Positions 6,553 through 15,218 are shown, counted from the first letter of the stretch. The stretch is 18,296 nucleotides of DNA from Scleromatobacter sp038208735 (GCA_038208735.1 JBBQYL010000094.1:1-18296), one strand, 5' to 3'. Program-made: numbers and translations. The notes: a model not told the origin generated them from the sequence alone.

Positions 6553-6821
6553 ATTCCAAGAACCTGCTCCGCATCACCCTGGTCTCCGCCTCCCTTGCCT
6601 GCAGCACCCTGGCGTTCGCCGCAGCGCCGGCCTCCGCACCGGCCTCCGCGCCGGCCAAGGGCACCGGCACGGCCCAGAACCATCACTGCAAGCAGGCCGA
6701 CGGCAGCATGGACATGACCAAGACCAGGAAGGCCTGCATGGCCGACAAGGGAACCTGGCTCAAGGACGGCGCCGCGGCCACGGCGCCGGCGCCAGCTGCT
6801 TCCGCAGCGGCCAAGAAGTAA
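6549..6821 (+). CDS. Small secreted Ala/Pro-rich protein, unknown function
   Basis: The 90-aa product begins with a clear signal peptide (MNSKNLLRITLVSASLACSTLAFA, probable cleavage after Ala24 or Ala25). The mature part has an ASAPASAP linker, a compact centre (HHCKQADGSMDMTKTRKACMADKGTWLKDG) with two cysteines that could form a disulfide, and an Ala/Pro/Lys tail. The C...DG...K..C...G.W pattern recurs in small exported proteins of proteobacteria, but I cannot name a family. AAAGGA lies 6-7 bases before ATG 6549, supporting this start over upstream in-frame ones. The ATG overlaps the stop of the antidote frame by one codon's edge (ATGA), which could be translational coupling or chance. Confidence 0.72.
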   Translation: MNSKNLLRITLVSASLACSTLAFAAAPASAPASAPAKGTGTAQNHHCKQADGSMDMTKTRKACMADKGTWLKDGAAATAPAPAASAAAKK

Positions 6822-6876
6822 GTCGGGCAGCCATCCGGCGGATGAACGGCTCTTGGTGGCCGCACCGCAGGCGTCG

Positions 6877-7383
6877 TCACGGTGGCTCGATGCCGCGTGA
6901 GTACTTGATCAATTTCACGAGCGCGCCGCCGCGCCACGGCTTCATCTCGTGCCCGACGACTTGAAACCCGTTCTTCTCGAGAACCCTGCCCGACGCCGGA
7001 TTGGATTTCAGATGCCGCCCCTCCAGGACGGCGTGGCGTTGGCGGACAGCCGGATCCAGCAGAAGCAGCGCCAGCGCGCGCGTGGCGACTCCCCGTCCCC
7101 AGTCGTCCTGACCGACCCAATAGGCGACGTTGCCTGGCGCGGTGTCCATGTCCAGGGTCGAACAGGAGATCACGCCAATCAACTTGCCTGAACCCTCCGC
7201 AGCGATGGCATGGTCGATCCTGTTGCCACCCGAGGTTGCAAGGGATTCGATCCAGCGCTCCGCGTCATGCAGTCCATATCCGGATGGAATCGTGGTGGTG
7301 CCGAGTGCAACGCGCCCATCCTTCAGCAGCAGCGCTATCTCTTGCGCATCCGCGCGTTCAATTTCTCTCAAGGCGATGTTCAT
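6877..7383 (-). CDS. GNAT-family N-acetyltransferase (RimJ/RimL type)
   Basis: This 168-aa protein has the GNAT fold pattern used to transfer acetyl from acetyl-CoA to amines. The start MNIALREIERADAQEIALLL is strand 1/helix 1, GKLIGVISCS (66-75) is the central strand, and NVAYWVGQDDWGRGVATRAL (85-104) is the acetyl-CoA pyrophosphate-binding motif A region. SNPASGRVLEKNGFQVVG (127-144) is the conserved motif B region. The WVGQDDWGRGVAT and N-x-x-S...LEKNGF forms are typical of the RimJ/RimL branch, which acetylates protein N-termini, antibiotics or small molecules; the substrate is unknown. It converges on the small secreted-protein gene and stands alone on its strand. Confidence 0.88.
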   Translation of the reverse strand: MNIALREIERADAQEIALLLKDGRVALGTTTIPSGYGLHDAERWIESLATSGGNRIDHAIAAEGSGKLIGVISCSTLDMDTAPGNVAYWVGQDDWGRGVATRALALLLLDPAVRQRHAVLEGRHLKSNPASGRVLEKNGFQVVGHEMKPWRGGALVKLIKYSRGIEPP

Positions 7384-7598
7384 GATCGTGATGGTGTCGT
7401 CCGTTGCGTAGCAAAGGCGTGCCCTCCATTTTCCTCGTCAGCGATACTTGATGCAGGACGATTTCGGACTACGAACTTTTCCACGGCGTTGGCGATAGCG
7501 GCAACGGCATGGGGATCTTCGTTCCCGCGTTGCTCTGGCTCATCGTGGCGTGGTACCTCGCGAGATTCGCCAAGCGCGTCTGGACCGCCGCGCCCGCC
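7384..7598. other. Intergenic region between GNAT and RND genes
   Basis: This 215-bp stretch is less GC-rich than its neighbours. It should contain the GNAT promoter (minus strand) and the 3' end of the RND transcript. No T-tailed hairpin follows the RND stop. On the plus strand, 7509-7598 could encode a hydrophobic peptide (LLWLIVAWYLARFAKRVW), but the frame then runs antisense through the RND gene, so I do not call it. Confidence 0.4.
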
Positions 7599-10500
7599 TT
7601 ACGGATTGAGCGCCGGCGTGGACGCGTGCGGCTGGTGCGCCACAGCGTCGTTCGCCTCGTTGCGCCACAGGCCGCCGGTGGGCAGGCGCAGCAGGCGGCG
7701 GATGCCGCGATAGAAGAACCGCAGCGTGGTCAGGAACGCCAGGAACTCGAGCAGGGTGATGAGCACGCCCCCCACCGCCGTGAAGCGCTCCGAGCGGCGG
7801 CGGAACTTGACGCCACAACGCACCGACATCATCTCGATGGAGTCGTAGAAGCACGGGATGACCAGCAGCGTCAGCAGCGTCGACGTGATGGTGCCGCCGA
7901 TGATGGTGACCGCCATCGGGCGGTAGAACTCGCCGCCCTCGCCCAGGCCGATGGCCACCGGCAGCATGCCGGCGATCAGCGCGAACGTGGTCATCAGGAT
8001 GGGGCGCAGGCGCTTGCGGCCGGCGTGCATCAGCGCCTCCTCGCGGTCGGCGCCCAGCCGCTCCTCGGCGCGCGCGGCGTCCAGCAGCAGGATGGCGTTC
8101 TTGGCCACCAGGCCCATCAACATGATGACCCCGATGATGCTCATGAGGTTGAGCGTGGCATGCGTGGACACGAGCGCCACCACCACGCCGATGAGGCTCA
8201 GCGGCAGCGAGATCATCACGGGGATCGGCGCGGTGAACGAGCCGAACTGGATCACCAGCACCAGGAACATCAGCACGATGCCCGACAGCAAGGCCGTGCC
8301 CAGCGACGAGAACACCTCCTGCTGGTCGTGCGAGGCGCCGGCCAGCTCCACGCCGAAGCCCGGCGGGAACTGGATCTGGTTGACGATCTTCATCGCGTCG
8401 CCGGTGACCTCGCCCGACGAGCGGCCTTGTGCGTTGGCGGCCACGGTCATCATCCGCTTGCCGTTGGCGTGCTCGATGGCCGACGGCGCCTTGCCCATGG
8501 ACACGGTGGCGATCTGCTCCAGCGGCACCACGCGGTCGGTGCCGGCGATGGCGATGGGCAGGTGCTCGATGTTGCTGGCGTCCACGCGATCCTCGGGCGC
8601 GAGCCGCACCGCCACGTCGCGCGTCTCGCCCGTGGGATCGACCCAGTCGCCCGACTCGACGCCGGCGAACGCCACGCGCAAGGTCTGCGCCGCGTCGTTG
8701 ATGGACACGCCCATGGAGTTGGCCAGGCCGCGGTCGAGGTCGATGCGCAGTTCCTGTTGCGGGTCCTGCTGCGACAGTCCCACGTCGACCGCGCCCGGCA
8801 CCTGGCGCAGCTTGGTCATGAAGTCGTTGGTGATGGCCAGCAGGCGGCGCGCATCGGTGCCGTAGAAGCGCACCTGGACGGGCTTGTCGGTGCCGCTGTT
8901 GAGGTTGTCGATCACCACGTATTCGCCGCCCACCAGGCTGGCGACTCGCGCGCGCAGGTCGTTGGCCACGTCGCTGGCGCTGCGCTTGCGTTGGGTGCTC
9001 TTGCCGATGTCCACGTACAGGCGGATGTTGTCGGGCGAGATTCGGGCGCTGACGTGCTTGTATTCCGGCAACTGCTGCGCCAGCCGGGTGACGGCCTCGG
9101 CCTTCATGCGGGCGTATTCGAGGCTGCTGCTGGGCGGCATGCGCGCGGTGACCGCGATGGTGCCGACGTCGGACTTGGGCAGGAAGTCGGTGCCGCCGAG
9201 CGTGGACTGCAGCGCGATGGCGGCCACGAAGCTGAGGAACGCCACCCAGCCCATGGTCCAGCGGTGCTTCAACGCCCAGGCGATGACGTTGCCGTAGCGA
9301 TCGGCCTGGTGGTCGAACCAGTCGTTGAAGCGCTTGAGCACGCCGCCGATGCCTTTGCGCGGGGCGTCGTGCATGTCCACCGGGTCGCCCCAGTAGGCCG
9401 ACAGCATCGGGTCGAGCGTGAAGGAGATCAGCAGGCTGACGATGACCGAGGCCACCACGGTGAGGCCGAACGGCCGGAACCACTCACCGGAGATGCCCGA
9501 GATGAAGGCCACCGGCGCGAACACCGACACGATGGAGAACGTGGTGGCGGCCACGGCCATGCCGATCTCGGCCGTGCCGTTGAGCGCCGCGGTGCGCCGG
9601 TCTTCGCCGCGCTGCATGTGGCGCACGATGTTCTCGCGCACCACGATCGCGTCGTCGATCAGCACGCCGATGGCCAGCGACAGCCCCAGCAGGCTCATGA
9701 AGTTGAGCGTGAAGCCGCACAGCCACACGGCGATGAACGCGGTGAGCACCGACGTGGGCAGCGACAGCGCCGTGATGAGCGTGGAGCGCCACGAGTTGAG
9801 GAACACGAACACCACGGCCACCGTGAGGAACGCGCCGAAGAACAGCGAGTGCACCACGTTGTCGAGGCTGCTCTTGGCGTCCTTGCCGCCGTCGCGCGTG
9901 ACCTCGATCTCGACCTTGCCGGCCTGCTCCTTGTTGATGGTGCCGACGAGGTCGCGCACCTGCTGCGCCACGCTGACCGTGCTCGCGTCACGCGTGCGCG
10001 ACACGTAGATGCCCACGTTGGCGCGGCCGTCGCGCTGGCTGTGGCTGGTGTCCTCGGCGAACCCGTCTTCCACCGTGGCCACCTGGCCCAGGCGGATGAG
10101 CGTGTCGCCCATGCGCTTGACCGGGATCTGGTTGAACTCGCCGGGCGACTCGATGCGGCCCACCAGGCGGATGCTCTGGTCCTCCAGCGCGCCGCGCACC
10201 TTGCCCACCGGCGCCGTGGCATTCTGCGTGCGCAGCGCCGTGACGACGTCGGTGACGGACACGTTGTACTCGCGCAGCTTCTGCGAATGCAGCAGCACCG
10301 ACAGCTCGCGGGTGCGCGCGCCGGTGATGTCGACGGTGGACACGCCCGCGATCGCGCGGAAGCGGTCGGCCAGCTGGTCTTCGGCGATGTGCGAGAGCTC
10401 GGCGTGGCTGAGGGTCTTCGACGACATGGCCAGCGACATCACCGGATCGGACGACGGGTCGACCCGCGTGAGCACCGGCTCGCGCATCTCCACCGGCAGC

Positions 10501-10859
10501 TTGTAGCGCACGGTGCCGATGGCGTTGCGGATCTCGTCGGATGCCTGCGTCATGTCTTTGTGGAAGTCGAAGAACAGCAGGAACTGGGCATAGCCCTCCT
10601 GGGCACTGGCCTGCGAGCGCGCCTGGTCGACGCCCTCGATGCCCTGGAACGTGCGCTCGACGCGGTTGACGATCTCGCGCTCGACGGTGTCGGGAGACGC
10701 GCCCGGGTAGGTGATGCCCACCACGATCAGCGGGAACGCGACGTCGGGGTTCTGGTTGACGCGCAGCTTGGACAGCGCGATGGCGCCCAGCCCCATCAGC
10801 GCGATGATGATGACGATGGCGGCCACCGGCCGCTTGACGGAGAAATCGGACAGGAACAT
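7599..10859 (-). CDS. RND efflux pump inner-membrane transporter (HAE1 family)
   Basis: The 1086-aa protein is a complete hydrophobe/amphiphile efflux RND permease. It starts with a conserved TM1 (FSVKRPVAAIVIIIA), followed by the first porter domain. TM4 carries the proton-relay Asp pair in VLIDDAIVV (Asp402, Asp403), and Lys920 in GLVAKNAIL corresponds to AcrB Lys940 on TM10. A second porter half (about 555-850) and TM8-12 follow, so it should be proton-driven and trimeric with a periplasmic adaptor. AGGAG precedes the ATG, and the adaptor stop is 12 bp upstream. After TM12 there is a tail of about 80 residues with another strongly hydrophobic stretch (about 1028-1050) and then a polar end; AcrB-type pumps usually have 12 spans. 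Substrate range cannot be inferred. Confidence 0.94.
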   Translation of the reverse strand: MFLSDFSVKRPVAAIVIIIALMGLGAIALSKLRVNQNPDVAFPLIVVGITYPGASPDTVEREIVNRVERTFQGIEGVDQARSQASAQEGYAQFLLFFDFHKDMTQASDEIRNAIGTVRYKLPVEMREPVLTRVDPSSDPVMSLAMSSKTLSHAELSHIAEDQLADRFRAIAGVSTVDITGARTRELSVLLHSQKLREYNVSVTDVVTALRTQNATAPVGKVRGALEDQSIRLVGRIESPGEFNQIPVKRMGDTLIRLGQVATVEDGFAEDTSHSQRDGRANVGIYVSRTRDASTVSVAQQVRDLVGTINKEQAGKVEIEVTRDGGKDAKSSLDNVVHSLFFGAFLTVAVVFVFLNSWRSTLITALSLPTSVLTAFIAVWLCGFTLNFMSLLGLSLAIGVLIDDAIVVRENIVRHMQRGEDRRTAALNGTAEIGMAVAATTFSIVSVFAPVAFISGISGEWFRPFGLTVVASVIVSLLISFTLDPMLSAYWGDPVDMHDAPRKGIGGVLKRFNDWFDHQADRYGNVIAWALKHRWTMGWVAFLSFVAAIALQSTLGGTDFLPKSDVGTIAVTARMPPSSSLEYARMKAEAVTRLAQQLPEYKHVSARISPDNIRLYVDIGKSTQRKRSASDVANDLRARVASLVGGEYVVIDNLNSGTDKPVQVRFYGTDARRLLAITNDFMTKLRQVPGAVDVGLSQQDPQQELRIDLDRGLANSMGVSINDAAQTLRVAFAGVESGDWVDPTGETRDVAVRLAPEDRVDASNIEHLPIAIAGTDRVVPLEQIATVSMGKAPSAIEHANGKRMMTVAANAQGRSSGEVTGDAMKIVNQIQFPPGFGVELAGASHDQQEVFSSLGTALLSGIVLMFLVLVIQFGSFTAPIPVMISLPLSLIGVVVALVSTHATLNLMSIIGVIMLMGLVAKNAILLLDAARAEERLGADREEALMHAGRKRLRPILMTTFALIAGMLPVAIGLGEGGEFYRPMAVTIIGGTITSTLLTLLVIPCFYDSIEMMSVRCGVKFRRRSERFTAVGGVLITLLEFLAFLTTLRFFYRGIRRLLRLPTGGLWRNEANDAVAHQPHASTPALNP

Positions 10860-10871
10860 GGGGCTCCTCGT

Positions 10872-12041
10872 TCAGGCGCCCGAGGCGGCCGATGCGGCGC
10901 CCGCGGGCGCCTTCTGTTGCGTCACGCGTTGCCCGTCCACCAGCGTGGAGCCCGGCGTGCGCAGCAACTGGTCGCCGGCAGCGATGCCCTTGGCGATCAC
11001 GAACTCGCCGCGGCGGGCGTCGCGATCGCCGAGCGTGACGGGCGACTTGTGCAGCGCGCCCCCGGCAATTCGCCAGACGAAGGCCTTGTCGCCCTCGCGC
11101 GCGATGGCGGCCTCGGGCAGCACCAGCGCCTTGGCGGTGCCGGTGGCCACGTGGCCTTCGGCGTACAGGTTGGACGTTTTCGGGGCGGTGCCCGGCGCGA
11201 AGTCGACGATGATCGACACCTGGCGGGTGACGCTGTCGGCGGCGGCGTCGACATGCCGGATCTTGCCGACGAAGTCGCCCCGCTCGAAGCCGTTCACGCG
11301 GAACAGCACGGTCTGGCCAACGCCGACCTCGCCGATGCGGTCGGCCGACACCAGGCCCTCGAAGCGCATGCTGGACGGGTCGATGACCTTGAGCAGTTCC
11401 TTGCCGACGGCGGCGGTGTCGCCGGCCGAGACCTTGCGATCGCTGACCACGCCGTCGAACGGCGCGCGCACCTCGGTGCGGGCCACCTGCTGCTTGGCGG
11501 CGACGGAGCGCGAATCGGCGGCCACGCGGTCGCTCTGCGCCGTGTTGCGGCGCACCTCGGCGTCGTCGAGCGCCTGTTGCGAGACCATGCCCTCGCCCTG
11601 CAGCGTCTTCACGCGGGTGAGCTGGCGTTGGGCCTGGTCGAGCGCCTGGGCGGCCGCCCGGCCCGACTCCTGGGCTGACTGCAGGCTGTCGCGGATGGAG
11701 GTGTCGTCCAGGCGCACCAGCAGGTCGCCCTTGTGCACGGCCTCGCCGTTCTCCTTGAGCACCTGCAGCACCACGGCCGACAACTCGGCGCGCAGGTCGG
11801 CGCGCCGCTCGGGTTGCACCGAGCCGGTGATGACCGGGCCCGCCGCGTGATCCTGCAGGCCCACCGTGAGCACGTCCTCCGGCGCGATCTGCAGGGCGAC
11901 CGCCGGCGCGGAGGCCGCGTCGGCCGCGCCGCCGGCGCCTGGCTTGTGGCAGCCGGCCAGGAGACCGGTAGCGAGCGCCAGCGCCACTGCGGCGGCGATC
12001 GTGGACGAACGGGGTGCGGCGAAGCGGCGGGACAGCGTCAT
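10872..12041 (-). CDS. RND efflux periplasmic adaptor (membrane-fusion lipoprotein)
   Basis: This 389-aa protein links an RND pump to an outer-membrane channel. A lipoprotein signal ends in LLAGC with lipidated Cys31. The first lipoyl half is about 86-113 (SAVVLQVLKENGEAVHKGDLL), a helical hairpin spans about 114-185, and the second lipoyl half (VRAPFDGVVSDRKVSAGD, 191-208) is the family signature. Beta-barrel and membrane-proximal domains follow, to an Ala-rich tail. GAGGAG sits 8 bases before ATG 12041. It is first in a two-gene operon with the pump gene; no TolC/OprM-like gene is in the window, so the channel must be encoded elsewhere. Confidence 0.93.
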   Translation of the reverse strand: MTLSRRFAAPRSSTIAAAVALALATGLLAGCHKPGAGGAADAASAPAVALQIAPEDVLTVGLQDHAAGPVITGSVQPERRADLRAELSAVVLQVLKENGEAVHKGDLLVRLDDTSIRDSLQSAQESGRAAAQALDQAQRQLTRVKTLQGEGMVSQQALDDAEVRRNTAQSDRVAADSRSVAAKQQVARTEVRAPFDGVVSDRKVSAGDTAAVGKELLKVIDPSSMRFEGLVSADRIGEVGVGQTVLFRVNGFERGDFVGKIRHVDAAADSVTRQVSIIVDFAPGTAPKTSNLYAEGHVATGTAKALVLPEAAIAREGDKAFVWRIAGGALHKSPVTLGDRDARRGEFVIAKGIAAGDQLLRTPGSTLVDGQRVTQQKAPAGAASAASGA

Positions 12042-12062
12042 CTGGCAGGCTCCTCAGATTCT

Positions 12063-12091
12063 TTTATATGCAGACCGGCGAGCCGGGGGAA
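12063..12091 (-). promoter_or_regulatory. Predicted promoter of the efflux operon
   Basis: On the minus strand a -10 box TATAAA (12068-12063) lies 17 bp from a weak -35 box TTCCCC (12091-12086). This would start transcription near 12056, just ahead of the GAGGAG ribosome binding site (12055-12050), giving a very short leader. The prediction is by eye. Confidence 0.4.
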
Positions 12092-12099
12092 TCGGCTCG
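12079..12099. promoter_or_regulatory. Palindrome over the -35 box of the efflux operon
   Basis: CGAGCCG and CGGCTCG form a perfect 7-bp inverted repeat separated by 7 bp, and the predicted -35 box lies in its centre. The position and symmetry suit a repressor operator, as in many TetR- or MarR-controlled RND operons, but no regulator gene is in the window. Confidence 0.45.
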
Positions 12100-12196
12100 A
12101 AAGGCGCAAGCATATCGGCACCGGCAACCCGCGGGTGCGATCAAGCGACCGACCGTCGTTTTTGGGGCCTGAATCGACGCCCCCACGTCGTGATGC

Positions 12197-12223
12197 GACG
12201 CCGCGGCGGCGCCGGATGGCGTC
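12197..12223. terminator. GC-rich dyad after the DUF1653 gene (possible 3' structure)
   Basis: GACGCC and GGCGTC form a 6-bp inverted repeat around a very GC-rich loop (GGCGCCGCCGCGG), 6 bp past the DUF1653 stop. No T-run follows on the minus strand, so intrinsic termination is doubtful. Confidence 0.25.
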
Positions 12224-12228
12224 TGCCT

Positions 12229-12489
12229 TCAAAGCCTGGTGAAGCGCCGCCGCATCTGCCCGTCGACCTCCAGCTCGCCGAAGAACATGGCGTGCGGCCG
12301 CGCCCACAGCCCCGTGGCGTTGTAGAGCGGACGGTAGATGACCAGCGGCTCCAGCGTCTCGCTGTGGCGCGCCACGCCGACGAGCTCGTACTCGCCGCCC
12401 TTGTAGTGGCGGTAGCGGCCGGGCTCGGCGGGCGGCAGCGACGGCAGGTCGTCCGCCGCCGCCGCGGACACGGCGTCGGCGGGCTTCAC
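12229..12489 (-). CDS. DUF1653 domain protein
   Basis: The 86-aa product contains the DUF1653 core: GRYRHYKGGEYELVGVARHSE (24-44) then EPLVIYRPLYN (47-57) and WARPHAMFFGEL (62-73). The family is a small soluble beta-rich domain of unknown function. I start it at GTG 12489, whose GTGA overlaps the stop of the M16 peptidase gene; GAAGAGAAGAA just upstream can serve as a ribosome binding site. The same frame is open far upstream, opposite nothing homologous, so the longer version is an artefact. Coupling to the peptidase gene suggests coordinated expression, not necessarily shared function. Confidence 0.82.
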   Translation of the reverse strand: MKPADAVSAAAADDLPSLPPAEPGRYRHYKGGEYELVGVARHSETLEPLVIYRPLYNATGLWARPHAMFFGELEVDGQMRRRFTRL

Positions 12490-15218
12490 TTCTTCTCTTC
12501 GAACGTGCCGGTCGTGGACCAGTCGATGCTGCCCGGAACGATCCATTTGCGCATCGCGGCGTTGACCTGTTCCAGCGTCAGGGCAGCGATCTTCGCGTCC
12601 TGGTCGGCGCTGAAGGCCCAGGTACGGCCGGCCTCCAGGCGGGCCGACCAGCCGCCGGCCACACCGGCGTCGTTGGTGCGCGACGTGGCGCGTTCCGCCT
12701 GCATCGCCTTCTTGGCCGTGGCCAGCTCGTCGGCGGTGATGCCGTCCTTGACCACGCGCGCGATCTCCTCGTCGAAGCCGGCCTCCATCTTGCTGCGGTT
12801 CTGCGGCGCGTAGATGGCGTAGAACTGCAGCTTGCCGGCGGGCTCGAACGCGGAGGCGTTGATGCCGGCGCCGACGCCGTACGAGATGCCTTCCTTCTGG
12901 CGCAGGCGCGTCAGCAGGCGCGAGTCGAAACCGCCGCCGCCCAGCACGTGGGTGGCCAGCATCAGCGCCGGGTAGTCGGCGTCGGTGTCCTGCAGCTTCA
13001 GAGGCAGCTGGCCGATCACGAACGCATTGGCCTTGTCCTTGAGCGGCGTCACCAGGCGCTTGCCGAGCACGTCGGACGCCGGGTTGTCGAGGCGCTTGTA
13101 GGCCACCGGCGACTTCCAGTCGCCGAGCAGGCGCGTGACGGCCGCCTTGACCTGTGCCGGGTCGAAGTCGCCAACGACGGCCATGTCCGCGTGGTCGGCG
13201 CCCCAATGGGTGCGCCAGAAGGCGGCGGTGTCCTCGACCTTGGCGGCCTTGGCGTAGTCGACGCTCTCGGAAAACTCGGCAGCGTAGCGCGGGTCGTCGG
13301 CTGGCCAGTGCTGCAGCGCGCGGTTGAGCGCCAGGCTCGCGTTGCTGCCCGGGTCGTCCTGCGCCTTGTCCAGGCCCTGGATGGTCTGGCGGCGAAGTTG
13401 CTCGAACTCGTCGGCATTGAACGCGGGCTTGCGCAGCACCTCGGCCAGCAGGTCGAGCGCCGGCAGCAACGTGTCGCGCTTGGTGGTGAGCGTCGCGTTG
13501 GCGCCGCCGGCCGTGCCGGTGACGGTCCAGTCGGTCTTGAGCGCGTCGAAGGCGTCGGCCAGCTGGGCGCGGGTCTTCGTGGTGGTGCCGGTGCCCAGCA
13601 TGGGCGCGACGAAGCCGCCGGCCGTGCGCAGGCCGCGCAGGTTGTCGAGCGCGCCGAAGTGCAGCGCCAGGTTGACCTCCACCGTCTCGCCCTTGGTCTT
13701 CTTGGGCAGCAGGGCCAGCTTCAGGCCGTTGGGAAGCGTGATGACCTGCGAGCGCTTGTCGAGGTTGGCCGGTGCGGAGTCGAAATTCTCGCCGGCGGCC
13801 ACGGCGGCCTTCGGCTTGAACGTGGCCACCGCCGCCTCGACGTCGCTGCGCGTGGCCAGCGGCGTGCGGTCGGGCGCATCGGTGGGCACGAAGCGTCCCA
13901 GCGTGCGGTTGGACGACTTGATCCACTTCGCGGCCGCGGCGTTCACTTCGTCCAGCGTGGCGGCGTCGACGCGGTCGCGGTCGAGGAACAGCAGGCGCCA
14001 GTCGCCGCCCGCGATGTATTCGGACAACGTCACGCACAGTTGTTCGGGATCGGCCAGCAGCTGGTCGAACTGCTTGTCGAGCTGCAGCTGGGTGCGCTTG
14101 AGCTCCTCGGCCGTGATCGGCTCGGACTTCAGGCCCTCCACCGTGTCGAGCAGGATCTTCTGCGCGGTCTCGAGGTCGTCGTCCTTCTTCAGGCGCAGGC
14201 CGGCCGCGAACTGGCCAGGATCGGCGTTCTGGTCGGCGCCGGCGAAGGCGGCGGTGGCCTTGCCCGTGGCCACGAGGCGCTTGTACAGGCGGCCGTTGGG
14301 CGTGTCGCCGAGGGCGACGGCAATGATCTCGAACGCCGGCATCTCGGGGCTGGCCATCGAGGGGATGTGGTAGGTGACATACAGGTCCTGCTCGCCGCCG
14401 ACGCGGCGCAGCGTGACCTGGCGCTCGCCGTCCTGCACCGGCTCGACGGTGTAGCCCGGCTCGATGACGCGCGCGGGCTTGGGCAGCGGCGAGAAGTCCT
14501 TCGTGATCTCGGCCAGCACCACTTTCGGGTCGAACGCGCCGGCCACGATCAGCGTGGCGTTGTCGGGCTGGTAGTACTTCCTGTAGAACGCCTGCAGGTG
14601 CGGGATGTTGACGTTCTCGACGTCGGAGCGCGCGCCGATGGTGTCCTTGCCGTAGGCGTGCCACTGGTAGGCAGCCGCGTTGGTCTTCTCGATCAGGATG
14701 CGGAACGGGCTGTTCTCGCCGCTCTCCATCTCGTTGCGCACCACCGTCATCTCGGTGTCGAGATCCTTCTTGACGACGTTGGCGTGCGTCATGCGCTCGG
14801 CCTCGGTGCGCAGCGCCCAGGCCACCTGGACCGGGTCGGCCGGGAAGGTCTCGTGGTAGTTGGTGCGGTCGGCATTGGTGCTGCCGTTGAATTCCATGCC
14901 GCGCTTGGACAGCTCGGCGCCCACGTTGGGGATGTTCTTCGTGCTCTTGAACATCAGGTGCTCCAGCAGGTGGGCCATGCCCGTCTCGCCATAGCCCTCC
15001 ATGCGGCTGCCCACGCGGTAGGTGACGTTCACCGTGACCGTGGGCTTGGACGCGTCGGGAATCAGCAGCACCTGCAGGCCATTGGCCAGGCGGTATTCGT
15101 GCACGCCCTCCACTTCGCGCACCGGGGTGGGCAGCGTGGAAGCAGGCGCGGCCAGGGCGGAGGCGGCGGCGATGGCGGCACTGAGGGCCAGCAGGCGGTG
15201 GGGACGAATTTTTTGCAT
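12486..15218 (-). CDS. M16 family zinc metallopeptidase, periplasmic, two-domain
   Basis: The 910-aa protein has a Sec signal peptide (MQKIRPHRLLALSAAIAAASALA) and two tandem M16 (pitrilysin/insulinase) halves. The first has the inverted zinc motif HLLEH (83-87), with the third ligand likely Glu163 in VVRNEMESGE, 76 residues after His87, as the family requires. The second half starts near 475 (VITLPNGLKLALLPKKT); where a zinc motif would be it reads GLRTAGGFVAPML, so it is catalytically dead. It keeps the RLRQKEGISYGV motif, whose Arg and Tyr contact substrate in the family. It should clamp and degrade short peptides in the periplasm. I prefer ATG 15218; an in-frame ATG three codons upstream (15227) is also possible. 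It is divergent from dadA. Confidence 0.93.
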   Translation of the reverse strand: MQKIRPHRLLALSAAIAAASALAAPASTLPTPVREVEGVHEYRLANGLQVLLIPDASKPTVTVNVTYRVGSRMEGYGETGMAHLLEHLMFKSTKNIPNVGAELSKRGMEFNGSTNADRTNYHETFPADPVQVAWALRTEAERMTHANVVKKDLDTEMTVVRNEMESGENSPFRILIEKTNAAAYQWHAYGKDTIGARSDVENVNIPHLQAFYRKYYQPDNATLIVAGAFDPKVVLAEITKDFSPLPKPARVIEPGYTVEPVQDGERQVTLRRVGGEQDLYVTYHIPSMASPEMPAFEIIAVALGDTPNGRLYKRLVATGKATAAFAGADQNADPGQFAAGLRLKKDDDLETAQKILLDTVEGLKSEPITAEELKRTQLQLDKQFDQLLADPEQLCVTLSEYIAGGDWRLLFLDRDRVDAATLDEVNAAAAKWIKSSNRTLGRFVPTDAPDRTPLATRSDVEAAVATFKPKAAVAAGENFDSAPANLDKRSQVITLPNGLKLALLPKKTKGETVEVNLALHFGALDNLRGLRTAGGFVAPMLGTGTTTKTRAQLADAFDALKTDWTVTGTAGGANATLTTKRDTLLPALDLLAEVLRKPAFNADEFEQLRRQTIQGLDKAQDDPGSNASLALNRALQHWPADDPRYAAEFSESVDYAKAAKVEDTAAFWRTHWGADHADMAVVGDFDPAQVKAAVTRLLGDWKSPVAYKRLDNPASDVLGKRLVTPLKDKANAFVIGQLPLKLQDTDADYPALMLATHVLGGGGFDSRLLTRLRQKEGISYGVGAGINASAFEPAGKLQFYAIYAPQNRSKMEAGFDEEIARVVKDGITADELATAKKAMQAERATSRTNDAGVAGGWSARLEAGRTWAFSADQDAKIAALTLEQVNAAMRKWIVPGSIDWSTTGTFEEKK

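Noticed and set aside
6549..6821. Bufferin/DUF2282-type metal-binding small protein
   Set aside because: It is small, exported and has two cysteines, but it lacks the CYG-type repeated cysteine pattern of that family.
7509..11678. Plus-strand open frame of 1389 codons, opening with a hydrophobic stretch (LLWLIVAWYLARFAKRVW)
   Set aside because: From about 7599 it is the antisense of the RND pump and adaptor genes, with His/Arg/Gly-rich composition and no domains. The first 30 codons lie in a gap and could be a remnant of a small membrane protein, but no ribosome binding site or independent stop supports a gene.
12159..12185. GGGGC/GCCCC hairpin next to a run of five T bases as a terminator
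   Set aside because: The T-run precedes the stem on the plus strand (an A-run follows it on the minus strand), so polarity is wrong for termination of either strand's transcript.
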